Below the pieces are notes generated by a model that saw only the letters and a list, made by a program, of their open reading frames with translations, was not told the DNA's origin and ran no database searches. From the NCBI GenBank assembly GCA_016946835.1, contig JACVTC010000166.1, positions 139,501 to 203,500 of the forward strand: a DNA stretch of 64,000 bases. Direction: 5' to 3'. Within the stretch, counting starts at the first letter, position 1. Every line of letters begins with the position of its first letter. Source of the DNA: Neocallimastix lanati (nom. inval.) (lineage: Eukaryota > Neocallimastigomycota > Neocallimastigomycetes > Neocallimastigales > Neocallimastigaceae). Made by a program: the position numbers and the translations under genes. Of this stretch, positions 11,901-26,056 are shown one piece after another.

Positions 11901-13253
11901 TATTATCCTATAAAATAAACTTTTAAAATTTAACTTTAAAATTTTGTATTTATTGAATTTGAATCATAAAAAAAAATTTTTTTATTTTTTTCTATTTTAT
12001 TTATTTTTTTCTCTAGGTTGGATGATCCATTTTTGAATATTTGTGAATGAATGGAAAGGAGATTTAATTAATATTTAAATAAAAAATAGATATTTTTTCA
12101 TTATTTAGGTAATATAAAAAAAAAAAACATATAAAATAATAATTTAAAGAATAAAAGAGTAGATAAAATATAAAAATATATATAGAATATAAATATAAAA
12201 TATAAAATATTAAAAAAAAATTTATATTATAAAATTTATTTATTTATTAATTAATTATTTATTCATTTAATTTAATTTATTTTATTTATCAATTATTCAA
12301 TTATTCGCTTATTTTATTTTTATTTTTATTTTTATTTTAGTTTTAGTTAAGTTCAGCCTATAAAAAATCAAAAAATCAAAAAAAAAATTTTTTTAAATTT
12401 TAAATTTTAAAATTTTTGTAAAAAAAAAATTTATATTATTTTATAATTATTTTATAATTATTTTATATTATTTCATATTATTTTATAATTATTATTTTTT
12501 AATTTTTATAGTTTTTTTTTTTTTTTTAAAAAAAAAATAAAATAAAATAAAGAAAATTTTTTTTTTTTTTTACAAAAATTTTAACTTTATATAAACAAGA
12601 ATTGATATTATTTTTATTTTATTATAATTATTTCAAAACAAATAATATGTTACGAAGATGAAATAATATATATTTTATTTTATTTTTTATTTTATTTCAT
12701 TTTTTTTTTCATAATTAAATCGTAACTAATTATAAAATAAAAAGAAAAAAAAAATAATAAAAAAATAATAAACATAATAAAATAATAAAATAATAAGGAA
12801 AAAAAATTTTTATATAATTACTAATAAATTTTAGTTTTATTAATATTATTTTAATTCCAAATTTATTTTATTTTATTTTTTATTTTTGTTGTAAGAAGAG
12901 GATTCCTTTTCAATATGTTTACCCTAAATTTTTCAAGGTACTTTTTTTTATCCGTTAAATAAAGAATAAAAACATATATACGTGGAAAATTTAAACAGGA
13001 ATAATAGGAATTAAAATTACACTGGATAATAAAAATAAAAAAAATAAATAATTTACGTATATAATATATTCAAAATAACATCAAATAGAATGAAAGGATT
13101 TTTTTTTTTTTTTTTATTTAAATTATATTTTAAAATACTAATAATTACTAATTAAATAAAAAAATAGTTTAATATCACTTTTGGATATTGGAATTAAATA
13201 ATTATTAATACAATAATGAAATGAAATATCATAAATAATTAATATTTAAAGAA

Positions 13254-13284
<31 letters not shown>

Positions 13285-14073
13285 ATAATACAAAAAAAAA
13301 AGGGAAAATAAAAAAAAAAAAAAAAAAAAAAAAAGAAAGGAAAATCATAAAAAAGAAAAATAAAAAGTAAAATACATAGTATACAATATTTAGAAAAAAT
13401 TTATGATGGAAATAAATCAAAAAGAAATAGTATTTAAAATTAGGAAAAAAAAATTATATGAGTAGTATTTTGTAGTAAGAAAGGAATATAAAAATAAAAA
13501 AAAAAAAATATTAAATTATAATAAGCTTAGTATTAAAAATTGAAAAAATAATAATAGAGAAAAAAAAAAAAAAGTAATATAAAGTTTATTAGAAATGAAA
13601 ACTAGAAATATGAGTGATATTATATATTATAAAAGATTTTATTTAAAAAAAAATAAAGTAATATTAATTAATAATAAAAGTAATAAATGATAAAATAAAT
13701 AATTAGATGAATAATTAAAATAATAAATAAGAGGAATAGTTATAAATATTGAATAATATTTTTTTTTTTTAAAAAAAAAGGAACAAGTATAATAGATTTT
13801 TATTTTAAAATTGAAAAAAAAATAGAGGTTTATTTGAGCGAAACTATTAAATATATTTTATATTTTATATTTTATTTCATCAAAAAGTTTATAATTATAT
13901 GAATTATATTTTATTGTTATATTTAATAAGATTTGAAATTTTTTCTTTTTCTTTATTTTTTTTTTTTTTTTAATTTAAATTCGTTTTTTATTTTTCTTCT
14001 ACAATCTTTCGTTTAATCAATTTCCCATTTAATACTAATAATAAATAATTATTATAAATTAATAGAATTTTAG
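11901..14073. other. AT-rich DNA upstream of the scaffoldin-like gene
   Basis: Mostly A/T homopolymers. Short less-biased islands at 12010-12060 and 12885-12950 could be remnants of old exons or repeats, but neither carries a convincing open frame. I see no other feature. Confidence 0.5.
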
Positions 14074-14124
14074 GGTTATTCCTCCTCCTTCATACGTTTA
14101 AAGCTAAGGCAGCCAGTGTTACAA
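14074..14124 (+). CDS. Candidate signal-peptide exon of the scaffoldin-like gene
   Basis: A short island with coding-like composition follows a plausible acceptor (ttttag, ends 14073) and precedes a good fungal donor (GTAAAT at 14125). Its open frame reads LFLLLHTFKAKAASVT, a hydrophobic core followed by a small-residue cleavage-like site, as in a secretion signal. It ends one base into a codon, and the large open frame at 15116 starts, after a T-rich tract ending in AAG, with exactly the two bases needed to complete that codon (AGT, Ser). Phase and content both fit. There is no ATG in the exon, so at least one more upstream exon would be needed; I could not find it. The implied intron is 991 bases, long for a fungus. 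Confidence 0.4.
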
Positions 14125-15115
14125 GTAAATATAAAAATAAAAAAAAAAAAAATAAGAAAAAAAATATATATAAATTTAAATAAAAAAATTAGACATTGAA
14201 AATCACTTTTTTATGTTATATTAGAGAGATACAAATAATCTTTCCTTTTTTTCTATAAGAGATGTTTAATAAATAAAATAAAGAAGTAATAAATAATAGT
14301 TAAAGAGTATTTTATAAATCAATCAAACAAATGATCAATCAATCAAAAGAATAAATATTATTATAATTATTAAAATATAAATATTGAATGTATATGAATA
14401 AATAATTAATTTTTAATAAAATTAATTTATATAATTTTTTGAATAAATAAATTGAAAATAGTATTAAATAGATAATAAATAGAGATTGAAATATAGTACT
14501 AAATAAATTTGAATATTAAATATAAATATAAAATAAATATAAAATAAATATAAATTAAATATAAAATAAATATAAATTAAATATAAAATAAATATATAAA
14601 TAGATATAAATTAAATATAAATTAAATATAAAATAAATATAAAATAAATATAAAAAGATAATAAATATAAATAAATTATAATAGTTGAAATATTATATAC
14701 AATATAAACAATAAATAAATAAATATATTTTATTCTTCTTTTAATTAAAATAAATAAATATTATATAAATTATATATAATTAATGATATGTTAAATCAAA
14801 ATATAATGAATTAATACTATATTATATTTATAATAGTAATATAGATTTTGTATAATTTTAATAATATTTAATTTATCATTAATTATATATACATATTTTT
14901 TAAATTTTTATTCTTTATTTTAATATTATATATTTTTATTTTTTAATTATAATTTTTATATTTATTTTTTATTTATTTAAAATCTTTATTTCATTATATC
15001 TATATATATATTTTTCTATTTTATTAAATATTTATATTAATATAATACATTATATTTTTACTGTTTTTAAATATTAATTTCTTTTTTTAAACTTATTTTT
15101 TTTTTTATTATAAAG

Positions 15116-18100
15116 GTCTTCCAACCTGTACTGTTCCTGAAAATGAAAGTACTGTATGTAAAAATGGTTCATCGGAATTAGGAGCTACTGTGTGTATCAC
15201 CTCCTCTAAAGCATTATATACAAGTAAGGACAGTAGTTGTACTGAAATCAGTTTAGAGCTAAATACCTATTATATATTTAAAGAAGATAGCACTGGTAAA
15301 TATTCAAAAATTGAAGCAAGTGAGACCATCAGCTCTGAATCGCTATTATTGATCTATTCCACGAACGCCAATGGCGCACTCTCTCAAAAAACGGATTTCA
15401 CCTACTTAAAAGATAACAAATTAATAACTTGTGCCTCCACTGGTATCTGTACTCTACAATCTACCCCTGGTTACTATATCAATGACGTCTCGAAATCCTC
15501 TGAAAATGAATCCCCTTTAATTGAAGTGAAATCCGGGACAGATGGAGTTGTGCCAATTAAAAATGTCGATCATAATTCACTCTATTTTGATTCTAATAGT
15601 AGTAAGATCATTGAATGTACAAACAAATCAAACAAGGTAACTTGCCAGGCCAAAGACGGTACCAATGGTCAAATCTTTGTTAATGCTGCGGGGACCTCCA
15701 TTAATGATGCACTCATTTCCTGTAAGTTACCTTCTGAACAAAGAAAACGTGCTACCGTTACCTGTGAACTAACAACTGGCGCCAATGGTAGTTATTATTT
15801 GAATTCAGGACCTGACCATTCCACTAATCCATTAATTATTTGTTCTGATAGTAGTTGTACAGCTAAAAAAGGTACCTCGGGAAAATATTACCTTAATGCT
15901 GCCGTGTCAGGTGAAGTTATTGAATGTTCGACCGACACCATCTGTCAAAAAAAAGTTGTCTCAGAGGGAGATATCTTTTTGAATTCAGCGACCAACGGTA
16001 TTATTCAATGTAAAAAATATGATCAAACTGCGGCAATCACTTGTTCTGAGGTTGCTAGCTCTTCAGGATACTATTTAAATACAGGTATGACTAAACGAAG
16101 CTCACCATTAATTGTATGTGGCGCTGACAAATGTGAAGAAAAGGCTGGTACCTCTGGAACATATTATCTTAATGCTAATGAAGTAGGTAAAGTCATTGAA
16201 TGTACCTCCTCCTCTTCCTGTGTCAATAAAGTGACCGTAGTCAATGATATCTTTGTAAATTCGGCAGACACAGTAACCAGTTTAGAGGGTGCAATAATTA
16301 AATGTGAAGCACCAACTAGCACACCAAAAATTAGAGAAATGAAAAAACGTGCCACAACAACGTGTAGCTCTGCGGTTGGCATTGATGGTAACTACTATAT
16401 AAATGCTGGTATGAATAAAAAAAGCAAACCATTGATTGTATGTGCCAATTCAAAATGTGAAGAACAGTCTGGCGTTGCCGGTGCTCATTATCTTAATGCC
16501 GTTGAGGAAGGTAAGGTCATTGAATGTACCTCTTCTTCCTCCTGTGGAAATAAAGATGCCATCCATGGAGATATCTTTGTTAATTCCGTGGTGACTTCAG
16601 AAACAACGGGAGCTCTCATTTTATGTAAAGCAGAATCGAATACTGTCAAGTGTGATAAATTAGATGGCAATACTGGTGGCTATTATTTAAATGCTGGTGT
16701 CAATAAAAGAAGTCAACCATTAATTATTTGTGGTTCCACTGCCTCTGATGGATGTAAGGAACAGCCAGGTGTTACCGGAACGTATTATCTTAATGCCTCC
16801 ACCGAAAGAATTGGCGAGGTTATTGAATGTACCTCTTCCTCTTCCTGTTCTAAAAAAGACGTAGACATGGGAGAAGTTTATTTAAATTCAGCGACAGCCA
16901 CAAAGAAAAGTATTATTCAATGTGCTGAAAAAACACAAGCAAATGATGGTGGTGGTCGAAAGAGAAGAAGTGAAGAAATCACTTGTTCCTCAGCAGCCTC
17001 CGAGATCACGGGATACTTTTTAAATTCTGGTATGAATAAGAAGAATAAACCTTTAATTGTATGTACAGATGAAGGTTGTGAAGAAAAAGCAGGAGAATCT
17101 GGTTCTCATTATATTAATGCCAATACTAAGGGGGATGACGTTACTAAAGTCATTGAATGTACTTCCTCTTCCTCCTGTTCCAATAAAGACGTTGCCGAGG
17201 GGGATGTCTTTTTAAATAATGAGGTGACAAGTGGATTGCCTGAAGCGATTATTCAATGTTCAGCACCAACAACTGGTGGTAATGGTAATAGAAGAAGTGG
17301 AGAGACTGCTTCTGCGATCACTTGTACTCCGGCAACAAAAGCCACTATTGGATACTATTTAAATGCTGGTGTCAATAAAAAAAATAAACCTTTAATCATA
17401 TGTACCGACACCAAATGTGAAGAAAAAGCTGGAGTCACCGGAGCTCATTATATTAATGCTAATACTGAAGGGAAGGAGGTTACTAAAGTCATTGAATGTA
17501 CCTCCAATACCTCCTGTTCGAATAAGGATGTCACTGAGACGGATATCTATTTGAATTCTGCAGTAACAACAGGAGTATTAAACAATGCAATTATTCAATG
17601 TTCCAAAGGAGTAGCAGGGGCTAGAAGAAGTAATAGTGGTACCACTTCTCAGGAGGAAATCACTTGTACAGCGAAAACTGCAAGCGATAAAAAGTACTAT
17701 TTGAATGCAGGTATCAATAAAAAGAATAAACCTTTAATTACATGTAACTCGGATGGAGGTTGTAAGGAACAGGCTGCCTCCACCGGTGCTCATTATCTTA
17801 ATGCCAATGAGAGTGAGGAAGGAAAGGTCATTGAATGTACCTCTCCCACGGCCTGTTCGAATAAAGAGGTCGAGGAGGCCGATGTCTATTTGAATTCTGG
17901 CGTGACAGGAAAATTAGCAGATGCAATTATTCAATGTACCAAAGAGGAAACAAAAGATAGAAGAAGTAATGATGGTTCCACTGCTGAGGTGGAGATCAAA
18001 TGCTCCACCATAGCAACTGCCACTACCGGATACTATTTAAATGCAGGTGTCAATAAGAAAACTAAACCTTTAATTATATGTACTGAGAAGGACGGTTGTA

Positions 18101-21100
18101 AAGAAAAAGTCGGGGTCGCTAATGCGTATTATATTAATGCCGGAGTAACCGGTAAAGTCATTGAATGCTCCTCCCCTTCGGCTTGTGAGAATAAAGCGGC
18201 CGCAGAGGGAGATGTCTATTTGAATTCGGATGCCTTAGGCTCCCTCACTAATGCTATTATTCTTTGTACCAAAGAGGAAACAAATGCTAGAAGAAGAGGT
18301 AATGATGGTTCCACTACTGAGGTGGAGATCAATTGTTCCGCGATACAGACTGCCACTATCGGGTACTATTTAAATGCCGGTTTGAATAAAAGTACCAAAC
18401 CTTTAATTATATGTGGCGATTCGAAATGTGAAGAAAAAGCTGGAGTCGCTAACGCTCATTATCTTAATGCCGTAAAGGATGATGCAAGGGTCATTGAGTG
18501 TACCGATGTCACTGCCTGTAGTATGAAGGAGACTGTTATGGATGGTGATGTCTTTGTTAATTCTGCCGTAACGTCTGCATTGTCTGAGGCGTTAATTCAA
18601 TGTACCGCTGAAGAAGGGGATGGCACTGCTAGAAAAAGAAAACGTAGTGAAGGTGAAAAAGGTACAGCGGTTACAGTCAACTGTAAAAAGAAGGAAGGTA
18701 AAAACTTAAATATCTATATTAATGCCGGTAATAAAAAGCAAATTATTCGTTGTCTCAGCAGTGGATGTGAAGTTGCCGATAGTGATGCCAGTAGCAAAAA
18801 TTCAAGTTATTATATTAATGATGGGGGAGAGAGTAAGAATCTCATTAAATGTACAAGTAATACTTGTACCATAGTTACTGAACTACCAAAGGATGAAGTA
18901 CAAACTGATTATAAGGTATTCCTTAATGCCAATTATATGGTTGGAGTAGATGAAGAAAACCCACTTATTAAATGTTCTCCATCCTCCTCATCCTCCTCTA
19001 ACAATAATGGTGCCAAAAGAGAGTCTGAAGTAATTGGTATAAGTTGTTTATTAGCTAGTAGTAAGGCGGCTTCTGGAAAACCTGAATTCTATGTTAATAG
19101 TGATCGAGATGACTCAAATAAATTATATAATGATGTATTGAAAACCGATATCATTAAATGTGAAGTGAATGAATCTGCCACTTCCTGTAGTACCTCAAGT
19201 CAGACCACCAAAGCAAATGATATTTTCATAAATGCCAACTTTGACCAGAATAGTATGCAAATTATTAAATGTACTTCGGATAAAGGATGTTATGAAGCTC
19301 CAGCTTTCCCTACAGAAGATAGTGGAGAAAGTGGAGAAAATGGAGAAAATGAAGGAACAAAAGCATCAAGGGAATCAGGAAGTTCATCGAGCAAGATTTA
19401 TTATGTCAATGCAGGTAGTGTAGAAACCGATAAACTTCTTGATACCTTAATTGAATGTACTAGTGCGTCAGAGGCCTGTGTGATTAAGCCTGCCGATGCT
19501 GAAAATGTTTATATTAATGCCAATGATAATCAATTAATTCTCTGTTATGCCACGAAGGGATGCATTGCTAAAGTGACGGATGCCTCCCGTGATAACAATG
19601 AATTCTATATAAATTCTATTGACACCGATAAAGATCTCAAGGAAGATATGATCAAGTGTTCCCTCTCCGAAGATTCTACCACTAAAACTTGTGAAATGTT
19701 TAATGGGGACAATGAAAAGGTGTATATTAATTCTTTTAATTCCTCTCAATTAATTTTCTGTCTTACTGACACAGGATGTCAATTAAAGGATTCCGCTGCT
19801 GTTGTCGATCAACCGGAATATTATGTGAATGGTGATGATCTTGATTTTGGAACAGAAGTTGCCGAAGATAAAAAAGAAGCCAGAAAAACAAATGATGAAG
19901 AGATGAATGAAGAGGAAGCCATCAGCGATTCTGCAGAAGCCGAAGATGAAAATGACGAAAATGACGAAAATACTGAACAACCCACCCCTGCTAAAGATAC
20001 TTTTACGGCTCGTGCCACCGATAAACGTCCATTTACTGGAGATTTAATTGAATGTAAGGCCAATGATGCTGGTATTAAATGCTCCATCATTAATGGTAAA
20101 TTTGGTGAAGTGTATATCAATAGTAATTACGAAAACGATAAAACCTACCCGTTAATTAAGTGTTACGAAACAGGATGTATTAATGTTAAAGTTGATGAGG
20201 AAAGCCTTCCTCACTACTATGTTAATTCAGGTAATAAGGCTAAGAATAAGTTATCCAAAGCCATCATTGAATGTGTAGCCTCTGATAGTGCCTGTGAGGT
20301 TGTTGAGGCCGAAGCAAATGAAATCTTTATCAACAGTAATGAAAATGAAACCGACAAACAAATTATTAAATGTACCAAGAATAACTGTTCCTCTGTTGCC
20401 AGTGGTGCCTCCGAAACTAATGATGAATATTATATCGATTCCGGAAAAGCAGGTGAAGACGTTTCTTACGAGCATAATATTATTAAATGCTCCATCGACA
20501 ATGAAGATGATGGTGGCAATAACAGTCGAAGTATTGAGATTTCGGAGAGTGAAGCCATCCTTTCCAAAAGAGAATCTATTAAAGTGATCTGTGAACGTCT
20601 TTCAAAAGATAAGATTGGCGTTGGTATCTACATGAACTCCAACTATTCCGAATCGGGTGATAGGAATCAGTTAATTCAATGTTCCTCAGAAAATGGATGT
20701 AAGGCTATTTCAATCTCAGAAAGTGGTATGGGATATTATGTCAATGCCGAAAGTACGGATTTGAATAATGCTATCATTTATTGTTCCAGTAAGAAGTGTG
20801 AAAAGCAAACTCCAGAAAATACCAACATGTTCTTTGTTGGTAAGGATAGTGGTAATCCAGATGGTTTAATTGAATGTGTAGGACCAAAATCAGTAGAAGA
20901 AGAACCAAAAGAGGGTAATCCTGATACTAAAGAAAATAAGAAAGAAACAGAAAGTAAAAAAAGAAGTGCTGATGAAACGGCGACAAGTAAATGTACTTTG
21001 AAGCCTGCCTTTAACTCAGAAGGATACTATTTGAATAGTGGTTACAACAAGTCCATGAATCAAACGATTCAATGTGATTTCACCGAAGGATGTAGAACCG

Positions 21101-24100
21101 TGAAGGTAGATCTCGGATACTATGTCAACGCTGGTAATCCAAAGAAGCCGGTCATCAAGTGTGAAGAAGAAAAAAGTGAATGTAAAGAGGAGGAAGCCAA
21201 AGAATGTCCAGATTCATCTAAAGTCAAAGCGGGTAACTATTGTTACGAAGACAATCAATTGAAGTTCTTCACTGCTAGTAATACTACTGCTATTGCCGTT
21301 AGTAAATCGGATTACATCTATGCCTTTGCTACCATTCCAGAATATGGATTCCCAGGTATTAAGAGAGAAATGGGATCGCTCTTCAAGATCTCGCGTTACT
21401 TCATCACTCGTTTCTACCAAGGTGGTGTGATCTTGATAGATAAAAATGGTAAATTAGTGGATAGTTTGGGTGGTGATATGTCAGATATCCACATCTATGA
21501 CTGTAATGAAAAAACTAAGGTCTGTACGGAACGTCCTGGATGTACTTCCAACACCTACATGTTTGACTCTGAAAACTCAAGGGCCCTCTTCTGTAATGAT
21601 GGAATCTTAGAATATACTCAATTCACCGGATATGTCGTCGATGGTAATCGTTTCGAGAGTGGCAACAAGCATTCCTACCTTATCTATTGTGAAAATGGTA
21701 AAAACTGTACCAGTTTCAAACCAAAGATTGCTTCTTATTATCTTAATAGTGGCTATGATGCCAACACCAACACTTTAATTCGATGCAGTGGTAACGATTG
21801 TGTCACGGTGACATCCGAAGTGGGTTATTATGTGGCTCATAATGATGCCGCCAAAAATGGTGTTATTCGATGTGTCACGGAGAAGAGTTGTGTGTATAAT
21901 CAGGTGAATGGTAAAGTCAAGTATCTCAACGCTGGATATGATAAGGTAAACAATGGTATCATTGATTGTAAGGAAGGTAAATGTAAGGTTGCCAGGGCCA
22001 ATAAAGGATACTACCTCACTTATACGAGTACTCGTTTGATTTATTGTCAAAGTTCGACTTCTTGTTCCGAAATTACTCCAAATGTCAACTTCTATCCAAA
22101 CGCGGACACCTCTGATAGTACCAGTACTATTATTAACTGTATCCAAGCCAGCACTACGGTGACTTGTTCCGCTGAATCCAGCAAAATTGGTTTCTATACA
22201 ACAGTTGAATCGAATGTTTTGATTCGTTGTAGGGAGGATGAATCGTGTGAAACGGTCATCGTCCAGGATGGTATCTTTAAAGGTGCCATTGAAGATCTCA
22301 CAGCCCCTGAAAAACGTTCTGAAAATGTTCAAAATATTCAAGAACATGACTTTGAAGATGGTGATGTCAATAAAAATGTAGATGGTGATGCAGAAGTAGA
22401 TGAAGATTTAAATGATAATAATGATAATCTAGAAAAAAAGAAAAAAGAAAATGAAAATGAAAATGAAAGTGAAAATGAAAATGAAAATGAAAATGAAAAA
22501 ATGGTTATTGAAAAAGATAATGATGAAAAGGAGATTGAAAAAATGGTCGATTTGGAAGACATCGTCAAAGATGAAAATGCTAAGAAGGATTTAGTAGAAA
22601 AGGATGAAGATGGAAAAATGCTCAACTTGAATGACAGAGGCAATGCCGAGGAAGCCTATGGTATAATTCGTTGTCGTTCCGGAAAATGTTCCGCACTCAC
22701 TGCTAATGAATTAAGTGCCATTCCAGTTTGTGAATTTAATCACAACAAGTGTTACATCACCTTAGATTATGCCAAGAAAAAATTGGCTACAACGACACTT
22801 ACTGCTGGTAACATTTGTACAAATAATAATCGTTCCGTCTTCTACTTCGCTACGGATACCATTGTCGTTAAGCCAGATGTCATTTCTGGTGTAATCTCCA
22901 CTTATGTTTACACAACCACCAACACTAACTGTGTTGAAGTTAATGATTCCTATAATGATATGTTTTTCACCGTTGGTTCTACCATTTACACACTCAGTCA
23001 AGGTAGTGTCCTCCAATTTGCGGAAACCGGTTACTACTTCATTAATGTAGCGACGAACACCATCGTTAAAAGCAAAGATATTAATGAATACAATGATGAA
23101 AATGTAAAACTCTACCGCTGTGATGGTAATAAATGTCATATCGTGGATAAACAAAATTCAGTCACATACTTTGCTGATGTGAACAAGCGTATTCTTAGGT
23201 ATGATATCGTTAATGATGTCTATTCATTCGCCTATGAAAAGGAAATACGTTGTATCTTCGCCGACGGTAAATGTACACCAAATGCGGATTTGAATAACAG
23301 AGAATTCTGTATCACTTACAAAGGTGAAATTGTTCTTGCTTCCACGAATATTAAGAACCGTGAAACTGGAGAATGTTATCGTGCCCGTAACATCAATTCA
23401 AATATCTACGGTTACTCTAAAAATCTCTACAAAATGAACATGTTCGCCGCAAAAATCGTTCATCAAACTGGATTCTATATTATTAGTCGCATCACTAACA
23501 CCACCGTCTCTGCTAAGGACTTCACAAGAAAGAAGATCAATATTGTTATGTATGGTTGTACTCAAACTAATTGTCGTCTCTACGAACCAGAGGAAGATAC
23601 CTACTACTACGATGCTCAAGCCAAGAACATTTTGAAATACAAAAATGGAGTTTGGAGCCCACCAAAGCATTCTGGCTATGCCTACATTGCCATGGATCCA
23701 TCCAAAACCTACATTTACAGGTTTACAAAGAAGGGTGATGAAATCACCATTCAAGGTAAAGCCAACTACGGTTACTACTATACTGTTGATAATGAGATGT
23801 ATCACTGTGATCGAAAATATGGAGAATGTTATCCAATCGAGGAGACGGGCTACTACTTCACGAATAGTGGAGAAATCTTCTATTGTATCTATGATTCTGA
23901 AGGATTAGAACCTACCGAATGTATCCGAAAGAACTGTGTCTCCGGAGAATACTATTACATTAATGATAACTACTACCGTTGTGATATCAATAGTGGTATT
24001 CTCGTCCCAGTCGCTTCTCGTTACTGTTACTACAACGGTTATGTCATTATGAACTTCCCACTTGCTCTCACTGAAGAATTCCCATATAACGTTAAACAAG

Positions 24101-24441
24101 CCATCAATAATATTCAGAAGAATAACAACTCGACAGCTATCGTCAAACGTCGTAGAAGGAATGATCTTGAAGTTGTTAGTGGTATCTTCACTAACTGTAC
24201 TTACGATGTTGAGGAAACGAAAACCAATTTTGATCTCGTTTGTATTAATAACTATGTTGTTGTTGATAAGGAAACAAATGATATGAAGATCTGTAACATT
24301 GAACAATTTGGTTATGTCGATTGTGTGGAGGATGATGAAAATCCATCGAAATGTAATGTCAGTGCTGCCTATCCTCTATTGAAACCATCCATTTTTACCT
24401 TCTTTATTTTACTTTTTATTACTGCAATTTTCCATTTCTAA
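15116..24441 (+). CDS. Giant cysteine-rich repeat protein, fungal cellulosome scaffoldin-like
   Basis: A single open frame of about 3,100 residues built from more than 50 modules of the form Y-Y-x-N ... L-I-x-C ... C, each about 30-45 residues (for example YYLNAGVNKKNKPLIICT). This matches my recollection of the large repeat scaffoldins (ScaA type) of anaerobic fungi, which hold dockerin-bearing cellulases on the cell surface. From about 15790 to 18640 the modules form a three-module super-repeat (NKK-KPLIIC, then GKVIECTSSSSC, then VYLNSAVT-AIIQC), nine copies at a period of 280-345 bases. Later modules are diverged. Acidic spacers lie at 19840-19990 and 22320-22620 (Glu/Asn/Lys runs). The C-terminus (FTFFILLFITAIFHF) is a hydrophobic tail ending the protein, as in a GPI signal or membrane anchor. 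The frame is open upstream of 15190 to an acceptor-like AAG at 15115, so the N-terminus lies in an upstream exon, possibly 14074-14124. Many Lys-Arg or Arg-Arg pairs stand just before repeats. The family call rests on recall; repeat adhesin is the alternative. Confidence 0.75.
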
Positions 24442-25308
24442 ATCAATTAAATTCATAAAATAAAATAGATAAAAATAAAAAAAAAAAATAAGAAAAAACC
24501 TATTAATCCAATTTTATTTACTAATATCATATCATATCTTATCCAATTATTAACAAATAATTCATTCTATCACAAGGTTCTTAAGTTTAAAAATGATATT
24601 AAACTAAGGAAATCAAAAAAAAAAAAAAAAAAAATTCATTAAATCATCCAAAAATTTTTACATATTTTTAAAAAAAAAAAAAAAAATTCATTAAATCATC
24701 CAAAAATTTTTACATATTTTTTAAACAGTTTACCAAAAAAAAAAATATCAGTATTTTTTTTTTATTAAATATTCAATGTAATATTTCTAAAAAAGAAAAA
24801 AAAAAAACATCGCATTACATTCCAAATCAAAATTATTTATTTCATTAATAATTTCGTAATAGAAATATTTTTAAATCATATAATCAAAAATTTTAACACA
24901 TAGAATTAACCAAAAAAAAAAAAAATTACATATACAATTTTTTCTTTTTTTTTTATTTTTTTGTATTTTATTTTATTTTATTTTATTTTATTTTATTTTA
25001 TTTCATTTCATTTTATTTCATCAAATAATTAATTATAATTTGCATTGTTAAATAATTTTCATAATATACCTATTTATTTTTTTTTTTTTTTTTATTTTTT
25101 TTTTTTTCATTTTTTTTTTCATATTATACATAGAGCATGTAAATAAATTTTTTTCATATTTATTTATTCTTATTTATTCTTTTGTTTAATTAATAAGAAT
25201 AATTGTTTTAGTTTTTTTCAAGTTTCCTTCATTATTTGTACTATTTAAACAATAAGCAATAATCAATTTTCTTTTTTTTTTATTAAATGCCATTATAATA
25301 ACACACAT

Positions 25309-25359
<51 letters not shown>

Positions 25360-26014
25360 AGTAATAATAATTAAAAATATATATATAATAATTAGGAAAA
25401 AAAAATTTGTAATTAGAATTTTTAATAGAATTTTGTTTCAATTTTATTGTAAAAGTTATAAAAATAAATATACAAGTAAAAATGTAGAATAATATTTGTT
25501 CTTTTAAATTAAATAATTTCACAATAACAAATAAAAAAAAAAAATAAAAAAATTAAAAAAAATATAATAATAAAAATAATAAAAATAAAAAAAATATAAA
25601 ATAAATAAATAAATTAAAAAAATTTTAATCAACTTTTTTTTTTTTTATCTTCGTTTTAAAAAAAAATATAACAAGAAAATTGAAAATATATATATATATT
25701 TATTTATTATTAATATTAAAGAAAAGAAAACTATATCTTTAATATAATTTTTATATATTTAAATAAATAAATATTAAATAATAAAATAGTATAAAAATAC
25801 GTGTATTTTATTAATAAATTATAAATAATAGGTAGAATACTAATACGTAAATACAATAATAAACTTCTTGAAGAAATATAAAAGTTTTACTGGGAAAAGG
25901 GTTTATTATACTAATATTCCTGAGATTAGATCAGTTCAGCCCAAGAGGTTTAAATTTAGTTTTTAAAAAAAATTTATTCAACATCTATCACCAAAATAAT
26001 CACAATTATTTCTT

Positions 26015-26056
<42 letters not shown>

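Noticed and set aside
13229-13420. Minus-strand Phe-rich open frame
   Set aside because: Poly(A) tracts read on the other strand; no coding composition.
16164-24306. Many shorter open frames inside the scaffoldin-like gene
   Set aside because: Antisense or shifted shadows of the large repeat frame; they inherit its periodicity.
25283-25522. Minus-strand open frame with Phe run
   Set aside because: Dominated by a 34-base A run and AT repeats; no motif.
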